NCBI RefSeq assembly: GCF_963678635.1
Contig: NW_026970777.1
Coordinates: forward strand, 1-62,284
Origin: Symsagittifera roscoffensis
Taxonomy: Eukaryota; Xenacoelomorpha; Acoela; Convolutidae
Direction of reading: 5' to 3'
Length of the DNA stretch: 62,284 bases
The position numbers and the translations under genes are program-made. A model generated the notes under the pieces. That model made no database searches, was not told where the DNA came from, and worked only from the letters and a program-made list of their open reading frames with translations. This document shows positions 42,601 to 51,400 of the stretch, in pieces; within the stretch, counting starts at the first letter, position 1, and each line of letters begins with the position of its first letter.

Positions 42601-43330
42601 ACCATTCGGGGTCCCAAACATAATCTGATTGTTCTGTGATAGCGGTATCATCGTTCGAGTTTTGGGGTCTAAAATTTTTTCTTGCTTGTGCAATTAAATC
42701 AATATTGTGTGTGAAATAATCTATTATGAACCATGCCAAAATTTTTTGTAGATCGTGTTTTGTATGTTGTGAAACGTCGTCTTTCGTGAAATTTTCTTTA
42801 ATGATGTTTAAATAACTAGAGAGTAGTGTGATTTCATGTCGTACTCTTAAATGTTTAGATGTTTCTGTCGGTGAGACATTTGTTATTGGGATTTCGTTTT
42901 CTAATATCGAAATATAACTATATATTATTGCGAAAACTTCATTGGTGAATATGGAGTTTGCTCTTTGTGAGTTATGATATTGGATGCTTTTTATATATTC
43001 TGAAAAAACTTTTGAAAATTCTAAATCAAGATCGTCTGTTTGAATTGTATATTTTCTATTATTATGGTTTGGTGAGGTGAATTCTATGGAGTAGATTCCG
43101 TACTGTTGTGTTATGTTGCATATATCTTTTAAGTAGTGGTCTATGATTTGTCTTTTGATTTTTACATCTGGGAACTCTGTTTTACATGGACTGATTCCGG
43201 GTTCAAATAAATTTAATAGTAAATTTTTGCAAAATATATGCTGTCCTCTATCAGTGGTTGCATCTATTATAAAAGGAAAGATTTCATCATCATCTGGGGT
43301 TTCGTCACCTGGGGTGTGCGTTGAGCTCAT
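39683..43330 (-). CDS. gag: gag: 1215-aa structural polyprotein with CCHC knuckle
   Basis: Acidic N-terminal third, then a Gln/Pro/Asn-rich middle. A retrotransposon-gag domain (about residues 650-740) follows with GAAQKWF, W-x3-F-x3-F spacing and a LPNETIKQIAVRIETL block. One CCHC zinc knuckle (WCNYCRRYGHSISEC, residues 842-855, genomic 40766-40807) comes next. It is followed by about 200 residues of Asn/Arg/Ser/Tyr-rich repeats (SRNNSYNR type), likely RNA-binding or phase-separating. At 1215 aa it is far larger than usual gypsy Gag. The ATG has A at -3 and lies inside the end of ORF-A. Gag assembles the particle and packages RNA. The frame is intact. Confidence 0.9.
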   Translation of the reverse strand: MSSTHTPGDETPDDDEIFPFIIDATTDRGQHIFCKNLLLNLFEPGISPCKTEFPDVKIKRQIIDHYLKDICNITQQYGIYSIEFTSPNHNNRKYTIQTDDLDLEFSKVFSEYIKSIQYHNSQRANSIFTNEVFAIIYSYISILENEIPITNVSPTETSKHLRVRHEITLLSSYLNIIKENFTKDDVSQHTKHDLQKILAWFIIDYFTHNIDLIAQARKNFRPQNSNDDTAITEQSDYVWDPEWSHPAFISFPQSISSQAISTISYIRDYVKIIPFTIDATPLNYHTFLPDTQNNSLNSTVIHNENLNGTRNLTQQDIQTPSHFINEEIVHTTTTQQSISPIRPNLTTPRNTNPSQTQVTLQSTVKPSVAPKYSHMDYQTYRPMTIPSKTRKTFTKNNFTDHNYNYTHPSKTYNQPQINFNQYTRSRNWDNPMTQPNSINFQTNPPQDHSENYPFFQQNKNKKQTSYQMDYLSSDDDFLQPDIFAPNTQEYRRQGIQRTRTNHRNFSPQPLESQHQQPLQQQNLINTQSFQPIQQQNPMTAHSYQPSQMQNEIPLPYYLQQHEITRNQLSNFSQMPNAAESLQMTMNPYLMGGSSITSNKPLMVFTGTDPEYSVEDYLNAVTANLILNIGPEPINTPLHQNWIHRRTALIQTTLDGAAQKWFSVLPLEIKSNWKRFTQEFSKMFDSERNKQQQRVLCNEIRRLPNETIKQIAVRIETLVRKAYSLNTHDYKNTKMTEILMMTLTPQLRKIAIKKRASHPSSIREPDLDFRKLVDKLEQAEITMKLEETENLKLQYVNRIETTPTNINNIQESETDLVEKITEILNIYEKNPNFKGKPSFKKWCNYCRRYGHSISECRQKQQDNQNKPQKYKEPNKSFHQYMKKHQNLPNKTVYSNNSSGKPLPNNTNYTRNQSPYNSSYRGRSPERRNTHNSSQNHYNRPNSRNNYSRSHSNTQRFVSRSNSQSRNNYYPNNQSRNSSYNRNRNYSYNRNRSYSNNRNQNYPNNRSRNNSYNRSNYNRPNNNYQNRSRNNSQNRHSSYNNRYRNYSQSPHRNNNNYNNSNNRHRSSTPKHQRHINQVQSNPETTSDPPGIDDTVTDTLQLNQINCTSSDSESDTENTLSINMIKVENDYESVIYEQPFSSHIYENQSEFLQNYYTTPINSTPTTQETNEINTTNQTNKNIKTKCLNTNHIYQNIQKEQPKEKIWTIPFLLESPRNK

Positions 43331-43772
43331 TTTTTCGTTCGATGACTGTTAATATGTAATTATTAATGTGTCGAATTGGTTGATTCCAATTGTATAAATG
43401 TACTGGTTTGTGTTTATACTGCTTTTTTATTCTTCTTTTTCCTCTTTTTGATGAATTTGAAGTTGTTTCTGAGTCAGAAAAATATAATTGATCGTGAAGT
43501 GGGCAATTTTTATCTATTGATTCTTTTAGTTTGTAAAGTTCGTCTAAACTGTTGGTTTCTGATTCTGAAAATGCGTTTCGATTTTTTGAAAATCTTTTTC
43601 GTGTTATTTGTCTTTGTTTCGTTATTATTTTTCTTTTTAGTGTTTGTCGTTTTGTTCGAATGTATCCAACTGTTTGTGTATGAGGTGTGATTACAAGGTC
43701 GTATTTTTTGTTATCTATTTCACAATTGTGTAAAACGATTGTTTGTTTATTTCCTAGGTTTTTAAATGACAT
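43305..43772 (-). CDS. ORF-A: small basic protein upstream of gag
   Basis: 155 aa, overlapping the gag start by 26 nt in another frame. Residues 39-65 are very basic (TLKRKIITKQRQITRKRF), residues 76-82 are leucine-spaced next to acidic serines (SESETNSLDELYKL), and residues 109-122 are a second basic patch (KRGKRRIKKQYKHK). An arginine-rich motif plus a leucine-rich, export-like sequence is the layout of retroviral Rev/Rex-type RNA exporters. This is a compositional analogy, not homology. Entering gag from here would need a +1 shift; leaky scanning or reinitiation is simpler. Confidence 0.6.
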   Translation of the reverse strand: MSFKNLGNKQTIVLHNCEIDNKKYDLVITPHTQTVGYIRTKRQTLKRKIITKQRQITRKRFSKNRNAFSESETNSLDELYKLKESIDKNCPLHDQLYFSDSETTSNSSKRGKRRIKKQYKHKPVHLYNWNQPIRHINNYILTVIERKNELNAHPR

Positions 43773-43874
43773 AAGGTTTAGGATGACGGATGCAAAAGGT
43801 TGTTAAATGATTTCTATTTTCCTAAACTGTTAGTTCTTACGATTTTTTGGTTAGCTTAACCTGGGTCTATTTGT

Positions 43875-44240
43875 TCAGGGTTGGAGAGAAAAGTATATCG
43901 ATTCCGAAGAATGATTCTTTACTTTCTCGTGGCTAGTATAAGTTAAGGTGTTAACTTACTTAATCTTACTTAGGGGTAGTGATTGTGTTCAAGGGTTGGA
44001 GAATAGTAAATCGATCCACAAGGTTCAGGTATAATTAGAACGCGAGTAGTTCGTTAGATACTATTTTAAACTTACTAAGTCTAAGATTTATCCTGGGTCT
44101 GGTAAGAGGGGGGGGGTCAAGTGAAGGATGAATAACCGAAGTTCTTCACTGTTTATCCTAATTTGAATGATTAGTTTTGTTTAAAAATTTCTATTAGTCT
44201 TAGGTCTTTAGAAAGGGTTGGGTAGTGAATCGACGTTTGA
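43875..44240 (-). repeat. Repeated leader motif
   Basis: Plus-strand text 'gggttggagagaaaagtatatcgattcc' and its shorter variants occurs at about 43878, 43992 and 44215, each ending in an ATCGA core; 'cctgggtct' accompanies it. They are imperfect direct repeats inside the leader only. Confidence 0.55.
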
Positions 44241-44291
44241 GGTCGTTAGACACTAATTAAGTGGGTGGGGGAGAACAAAGTTGTTCTGTTT

Positions 44292-44376
44292 GATCCAAGG
44301 ATAAGCCTTGATGATCAAATTTGAAATTTAATTAAGTAGAAAATGATTTAAGATCCAAGGATAAGCCTTGATGATC
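44292..44376 (-). other. Two identical stem-loops in the leader
   Basis: A perfect 25-nt direct repeat at 44292-44316 and 44352-44376. On the element RNA each copy folds as GAUC, 2-nt bulge AU, CAAGG, loop CUUAU, CCUUG, GAUC, giving nine base pairs. Two identical hairpins about 35 nt apart between primer site and gag are in the place of a packaging or dimerisation signal. Confidence 0.65.
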
Positions 44377-44707
44377 TGGTTTTAAAATTAAGTGAATTTA
44401 AGTTTTAATAAAATTTTAAATGTGTGTAAAGGAAAGATTTAGTGTTTTGATGATATTAGTGGGTTTATGATTGCTGTTATGTTTTAGGTGATGGAGCTGG
44501 AACAACAGGATGATTTATGATTACTAACCATTTATTGTCATGCTACTAATTTTTATTTTTTATTTTTCAATAAATATTTTTCAAACATGTTTTGGATATT
44601 ACTGCAGAGTTTTAGGAAAACGATCTTAGATCTTTTTATCAATCGTTATTGTATATTAATAATTTTGTTTAGCGCCTGAAATGATTTTGAAGATTAACTT
44701 CAAGGTT

Positions 44708-44941
44708 TTATGTTTGCAAATGAAAATCTAAATTCATTGCCAGTAGTATTCTAAATATAAAAGTTTGTTCTGGTTTTTGCCTAACTATCATATAGCTATA
44801 TGGCAAGTTTCTACTTTGTCGTATGTCGTCTCTGGTTCGAGGTCTTCTTCCAATTCCGGGTAGTTCTGTTATGGTTCGGAATATTGGCTCTGATCTATTG
44901 AGTCGTAGAGACATTTCGATTAAATTATTGTCGTATAACAT
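44708..44941 (-). CDS. Possible 77-aa upstream frame
   Basis: First ATG-led frame after the primer site, beginning about 70 nt downstream. It has a mixed, Arg-containing composition (GIGRRPRTRDDIRQS). It could be a real short product, a regulatory upstream frame, or a first coding exon joined by splicing to a frame that lacks its own ATG. No family support. Confidence 0.25.
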   Translation of the reverse strand: MLYDNNLIEMSLRLNRSEPIFRTITELPGIGRRPRTRDDIRQSRNLPYSYMIVRQKPEQTFIFRILLAMNLDFHLQT

Positions 44942-45008
44942 TTTGTAAATGTTTTTGTCTAATTTCTAATCTATTTTGGTTATTTCTAAGCTATTAAGGT
45001 CTTGTTCG

Positions 45009-45026
45009 AGACTTATGGTCGCACCA
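45009..45026 (-). other. tRNA primer-binding site
   Basis: Two bases (TC) after the 5' LTR the element strand reads TGGTGCGACCATAAGTCT, i.e. complementary to a tRNA ending ...GGTCGCACCA. The neighbouring GTTCGAGAC on the plus strand looks like a T-loop, so complementarity may extend further. The spacing to CCA is one base short of canonical, so I do not name the tRNA. Confidence 0.7.
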
Positions 45027-45028
45027 GA

Positions 45029-45438
45029 TGAGTTAGGTCTGGAGTGTATAACTCATAGAGTAATTTCGGATAGGGTACACCGTCTGCTCGTCACGCTATC
45101 TTATTTTCGGCCGGATAGATTCGTGCAACTTCTTAGTCTAATACCGATCCTAATCTTACTCTTATACTATCTAGTCTCAGGTTGTTTAACTAGTCTCTGC
45201 TAGGCTCAATAGATCTAGGGTATACTGGTTTATTGCGGCTGCTGAAGTGCTCGGGAGAGTCCAACTAATTTCTAAGTTAAATTCAAATCTCTCTGGTGCT
45301 GAAATTACAAGTAACTTCAGCACTTACAAATAAGTGGGTTGTTAGTTAGATGGATCATGATTGGTTAATATTAAATACTTTACATTGGTAAAATATCTAA
45401 TTTATCCAATCATAAAATGTAGTTTAGATCAGGTTCCA
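45029..45438 (-). repeat. 5' LTR of the giant element
   Basis: 410 bp, TG...CA. In element order: CCAAT boxes (complement of 45360-45364), near-palindrome 45296-45323, AATAAA (complement of 45229-45234) and the 3' end at 45029. The U3 promoter should lie in the first half; no TATA box is clear. Confidence 0.95.
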
Positions 45439-48400
45439 CTGTGGTGATTTTTTGTCCAAAACAAGTTGTCCTCACAGTACTGCCAGTTTTCCTTTTTTTT
45501 GGTCTTGACTACCAGACATTCCTTGAATTTTCACAAACTTGAAGGGAGCTGCCTTTTTGAGGTTGATAAGCATTGTTTACTTGTTAATGGTATCTGGGAG
45601 TGCTTAGTTTTTGATTTCAATCTTTTTATGTGTCTATCAGTGATGCGGTTTTTCTCGTTACAAGTTTTTCCATTTTTGATCACAGTTTCTGGCTGATATT
45701 ATCATATTGCTGTGCTCTTTTTAATTCATTTATTCAGTTCTACTGGGGTAGTGGTCGATGAACTAGCGAATTTGCGCTGGCTATTTTTGTCTCAAAAAAG
45801 TTGTCACAAATTGGTAGTTTCCATTAGCTTCTGGTGTTGGCTACTGAATGTTTCTTCAGTTTTGACATCTTTGAAATAGATAGCGAAGCTTTTTTGGGTT
45901 GTTAATGCGTTGTGGGTATGTTGATGGTTCATTAGATTAACAAATTCTTCATTTTGGTATATATGTTTCTGGAATATGTCTTTTTTTGTGTTCATCCTTG
46001 ATGCGATTGTTTGTGGTAATTTTTTTTAATTTTCAGGACAATGTGTGGCCAGTTAAGTCATCTTGATGTGTTAATTGCTGTTTCATTAATCAATTCTACT
46101 AGATTTGTGATCGCTGCAGAAGCGAAATTGAGCTGTGGTGATTTTTTGTCCGAAAAAAATGTCCTCACAGTACTGCCAGTTTTTGTTTCTTTTTGGTCTT
46201 GACTACCAGACATTCCTTGAGTTTTCACAAACTTGAAGGGAGCTGCCTTTTTGAGGTTGATAAGGCATTGTTTACTTGTTAATGGTACGTAGGAGTGCTT
46301 AGTTTTTGATTTCAATCTTTTTATGTGTCTATCAGTGATGCGGTTTTTCTCGTTACAAGTTTTTCCATTTTTGATCACAGTTTCTGGCTGATATTATCAT
46401 TTTTCTGTGCTCATTTTTATTCATTTAATCAGTTCTACTACAGTAGTGGACGTTGCACTAGCGAATTTGCGCTGGGCTATTTTTGTCTCAAAAAATTGTC
46501 AAAAATTGGTAGTTTCCATTAGCTTTTGGTCTTGGCTACTGAATGTTTCTTCAGTTTTGACATCCTTGCAATAGATAGCGAAGCTTTTTTGGGCTGTTAA
46601 TGCGTTGTGGGTATTTTGATTGTTCATTGGAGTGCCAAGTTTTTTCAATTTGGTATTTATGTTTCTGGAATACGACTTTTTTGTGTTCATCCTTGATACG
46701 ATTGTTTGTGGTAATTTTTTTTCGTTTTTCAGGACAGTGTGTGGCCAGTTAAGTCATCTTTTTGTGTTCATTGTTGTTTCATTAATCAATTCTACTAGGA
46801 TAGCGATCGTTGCAGAAGCAAATTTGCGCTGTGGTGATTTTTTGTCCGAAACAAGTTGTTCTCTTAGTAATGCCAGTTTTTCTTTTTTTTTGGTCTTGAC
46901 TACCAGACATTCCTTGAATTTTCACAAACTTGAAGGGAGCTGCCTTTTTGAGGTTGATAAGGCATTGTTTACTTGTTAATGGTACGTAGGAGTGCTTCGT
47001 TTTTGATTTCAATCTTTTTATGTGTCTTTCAGTGATGCGGTTTTTCTCGTTACAAGTTTTTCCATTTTTGATCACAGTTTCTGGCTGATATTATCATTTT
47101 TCTGTGCTCATTTTTATTCATTTAATCAGTTCTACTACAGTAGTGGTCGTTGCACTAGCGAATTTGCGCTGGGCTATTTTTGTCTCAAAAAATTGTCAAA
47201 AATTGGTAGTTTCCATTAGCTTTTGGTCTTGGCTACTGAATGTTTCTTCAGTTTTGACATCCTTGCAATAGATAGCGAAGCTTTTTTGGGCTGTTAATGC
47301 GTTGTGGGTATTTTGATTGTTCATTGGAGTGCCAAGTTTTTTCAATTTGGTATTTATGTATTGGAATACGACTTTTTTGTGTTCATCCTTGATACGATTG
47401 TTTGTGTTAATTTTTTTTTTAGTTTTTCAGGACAGTGTGTGGCCAGTTAAGTCATCTTTTTGTGTTCATTGTTGTTTCATTAATCAATTCTACTAGGATA
47501 GCGATTGTTGCAGAAGCAAATTTGCGCTGTGGTGATTTTTTGTCCGAAACAAGTTGTTCTCTTAGTAATGCCAGTTTTTCTTTTTTTTTGGTCTTGACTA
47601 CCAGACATTCCTTGAATTTTCACAAACTTGAAGGGAGCTGCCTTTTTGAGGTTGATAAGGCATTGTTTACTTGTTAAGGGTCTCTGGGAGTGCTTAATTT
47701 TTGATTTCAATCTTTTTATGTGTCTATCAGTGATGCGGTTTTTCTCGTTACAAGTTTTTCCATTTTTGATCACAGTTTCTGGCTGTTATTATCATTTTGC
47801 TCTGCTCATTTTTATTCATTTATTCAGTTCTACTGGGGTAGTGGTCGTTGCACTAGCGTATTTGCGCTGGGCTATTTTTGTCTCAAAAAGATTGTCAAAA
47901 ATTGGTAGTTACCATTAGCTTCTGGTCTTGGCTACTGAATGTTTCTTCAGTTTTGACATACTTGAAATAGATAGCGAAGCTTTTTTGGGTTATTAGTGCG
48001 TTGTGGGTTTGTTGATGTTTCATGGGAGTACTAAGTTCTTCATTAGGGTATATATAATTCTAAAAATTGTCATTCTTTGTGTTTATCATTGATGCGATTG
48101 TTTGCGGTAATTTTTTTTTCATTTTCCAGGACAGTGTGTGGCCAGTTAAGTCACCTTGATGTGTTCATTGTTGTTTAATTAATCAATTCTACTAGGATAG
48201 CGATCGTTGCAGAAGCGAATTTGCGCTGTGGTGATTTTTTGTCCGAAACAAGTTGTCCTCACAGTACTGCCAGTTTTTCTTTTTTTTGTTCTTGACTACC
48301 AGACATTCCTTCATGTCTTTTTTCGTGTTCATCCTTGATGCGAGAGTGTTTGTAGTATTTTTTTTTATTTTTTCGGACAATGTGTGGCAAGTTAAGTTAT

Positions 48401-51400
48401 CTTGATGTGTTCATTGTATTTTCATTAATCAGTTTTACTAGGTTAGTGATCGTTTTACTAGGTTAGTGACCGAAGCGAATTTGCGCTGTGGTGATTTTTT
48501 GTCCGGAAAAAATGTCCTAACAGTACTGCCAAATTTTCTTTCTTTTTGGTTTTGACTACCAGACGTTCCTTGAGTTTTAACAAACTTGAAGGGAGCTGCC
48601 TTTTTGAGGTTGATAAGGCATTGTTTACTTGTTAATGGTACCTGGGATGCTTAGTTTTTGATTTCAATCTTTTTATGTGTCTATCAGTGATGCAGTTTTT
48701 CTCGTTACTAGTTTTTCCAATTTTGATCACAGTTTCTGGCTGATATTATCTTTTTGCTGTGCTCATTTTTATTCATTTATTAAGTTCTATTGGGGTAGTG
48801 GTCGTTGCACTAGCGAATTTGCGCTGGGCTATTTTTGTCTCAAAAAAGTTGTCACAAATTGGTAGTTTCCATTAGCTTCTGGTGTTGGCTACTGAATGTT
48901 TCTTCAGTTTTGACATTTTTGAAATAGATAGCGAAGCTTTTTTGGGTTGTTAATGCGTTGTGGGTATGTTGATGGTTCATGGGAGTACTAAGTTCTTCAT
49001 TTTGGTATATATGTTTCTGGAATATGTCTTTTTTTTTTGTGTTCATCCTTGATGCGAGAGTGTTTGTAGTATTTTTTTTATTTTTTTCGGACAATGTGTG
49101 GCCAGTTAAGTCATCTTGATGTGTTCATTGTTGTTTCATTAATCATTTCTACTAGTTTAGTGATCGCTGCAGAAGCGAATTTGCGCTGTGGTGATTTTTT
49201 GTCCGAAAAAAATGTTCTCACAGTACTGCCAGTTTTTCTTTCTTTTTGGTCATGACTACCAGACATTCCTTGAGTTTTCAGAAACTTGAAGGGAGCTGCC
49301 TTTTTGAGGTTGATAAGGCATTGTTTACTTGTTAATGGTACCTGGGAGTGCTTAGTTTTTGATTTCAATCTTTTTATGTGTCTATCAGTGATGCGGTTTT
49401 TCTCGTTACAAGTTTTTCAATTTTTGATCACAGTTTCTGGCTGATATTATTATTTTGCTGTGCTCAGTTTTATGCATTTATTCAGTTCTACTGGGGTAGT
49501 GGTCGTTGGACTAGCGAATTTGCGCTGGGCTATTTGTTTCTCAAAAAATTTGTCACAAATTGGTAGTTTCCATTAGCTTCTGGTGTTGGCTACTGAATGT
49601 TTCTTCAGTTTGGCATCTTTGAAATAGATAGTGAAGCTTTTTTGTGTTGTTAATGCGTTGTGGGTATGTTGATGGTTCATGGGAGTACTAAGTTCTTCAT
49701 TTTGGTATATATGTTTCCGGAATATGTATTTTTTTGTGTTCATCCTTGATGCGATTGTTTGTGGTAATTTTTTTTTATTTCTCAGGACAGTGTGTGGCCA
49801 GTTAAGTCATCTTGATGTGTTCATTGTTATTTCATTAATCTATTCTACTAGGTTAGCGATCGTTGCAGAAGCAACTTGCGCTGTGGTGATTTTTTTGTCC
49901 GAAAAAAATTGTCCTCACAGTACTGCCAGTTTTTCTTTCTTTTTGATCTTGACTAACAGACATTCCTTGAGTTTTCACAAACTTGAAGGGAGCTGCCTTT
50001 TTGAGTTTGATAAGGTATTGTTGACTTGTTAATGGTACCCGGGAGTGCTTAGTTTTTGATTTCAATCTTTTTATGTGTCTATCAGTGATGCGGTTTTTCT
50101 CGTTACAAGTTTTTCCATTTCTGATCACAGTTTCTGGCTGATATTATCATTTTGCTGTGCTCATTTTTATTCTTTTATTCAGTTCTACTGGGGTAGTGGT
50201 CGTTGCACTAGCGAATTTGCGCTGGGCTATTTTTGTCTTAAAAAAGTTGTCACAAATTGGTAGTTTCCATTAGCTTCTGGTGTTGGCTACTGAAAGTTTC
50301 TTCAGTTTTGGCATCTTTGAAATAGATAGCGAAGCTTTTTTGGGTTGTTAATGCGTTGTGGATATGTTTATGGTTCATGGGAGTACTAAGTTCTTCATTT
50401 TGATATATATGTTTCTGGAATATGTCTTTTTTTGTGTTCATCCTTGATGCGATTGTTTGTGGTAATTTTTTTCTTTCTCAGGACAGTGTCTGGCCAGTTA
50501 AGTCATCTTGATGTGTTCATTGTTATTTCATTAATCTATTCTACTAGGTTAGCGATCGTTGCAGAAGAAACTTGCGCTGTGGTGATTTTTTGTCCGAAAA
50601 AAATTGTCCTCACAGTACTGCCAGTTTTTTTTTCTTTTTGGTCTTGACTACCAGACATTACTTGAGTTTTCACAAACTTGAAGGAAGCTGCCTTTTTGAG
50701 GTTGATAAGGCATTGTTCACTTGTTAATGGTACCTGGGAGTGCTTGATTTTTGATTTCAATCTTTTTATGTGTCTATCAGTGTTGCGTTTTTTCTCGTTA
50801 CAAGTTTTTCCTTTTCTGATCACAGTTTTTGGCTGATATTATTATTTTGCTGTGCTCATTTTTATTCATTTATTCAGTTCTACTGGGGTAGTGGTCGTTG
50901 CACTTGCGAATTTGCGCTGGGCTTTTTTTGTCTCAAAAAAGTTGTCACAAATAGGTAGTTTCCATTAGCTTCAGGTGTTGGCTAGTGAATGTTTCTTCAG
51001 TTTTGACACCTTTGAATTAGATAGCGGATTTTTTTTGAGTTGTTAATGCGTTGTGGGTATGTTGATGGTTCTTGGGAGTACCAAGTTTTTCATTTTGGTA
51101 TATATGTTTCCGGAATATGTATTTTTTTGTGTTCATCCTTGATGCGATTGTTTGTGGTAATTTTTTTTATTTCTCAGGACAGTGTGTGGCCAGTTAAGTC
51201 ATCTTGATGTGTTCATTGTTATTTCATTAATCTATTCTACTAGGTTAGCGATCGTTGCAGAAGCAAACTTGCGCTGTGGTGATTTTTTGTCCGAAAAAAA
51301 TTGTCCTCACAGTACTGCCAGTTTTTCTTTCTTTTTGATCTTGACTACCAGACATTCCTTGAGTTTTCACAAACTTGAAGGGAGCTGCCTTTTTGAGGTT

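Larger units (their letters stand above)
43773..45008 (-). other. 5' leader of the giant element
   Basis: About 1.2 kb between primer site and ORF-A. It holds repeated 'gggttggaga...gtaaatcgatcc' motifs and two identical stem-loops (listed separately). It also has donor-like GTAAGT sites on the element strand, near 43950 and 44070, which could feed spliced subgenomic RNAs. A T/G-rich bias on the plus strand is kept throughout. Confidence 0.6.
26529..45438 (-). mobile_element. 18.9-kb env-bearing LTR retroelement / endogenous retrovirus
   Basis: Complete element in minus orientation: 410-bp LTRs at both ends differing at one base (26876 C versus 45376 T), TG...CA termini and a 4-bp CTGT duplication (26525-26528; 45439-45442) that rejoins a unit of the surrounding array exactly. 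Order: LTR, tRNA primer site, ~1.2-kb leader, ORF-A, gag, pol (protease-RT-RNase H-integrase), ORF-B, ORF-C, ORF-D, env, ORF-E, ~1.6-kb 3' untranslated region, LTR. The domain order and GPY-like integrase tail place it with Ty3/gypsy (Metaviridae-like) elements. It is about two to three times the usual 5-9 kb. All long frames are intact, so the insertion is recent and may be active. Confidence 0.95.

Noticed and set aside
43300-43335. -1 frameshift at A AAA AAT between ORF-A and gag
   Set aside because: A slippery-looking heptamer exists, but a -1 shift leads to the third frame; gag would need +1.
45004-45026. A tRNA gene at the element leader
   Set aside because: T-loop-like text and CCA are present, but no D-arm or anticodon arm lies upstream; it is the primer site.
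46325-50958. Repeated 62-codon plus-strand frames in the array
   Set aside because: Recurrence follows from near-identical satellite units; the peptide is Phe/Ser-rich, ends at varied points, and has no start context or splice logic.
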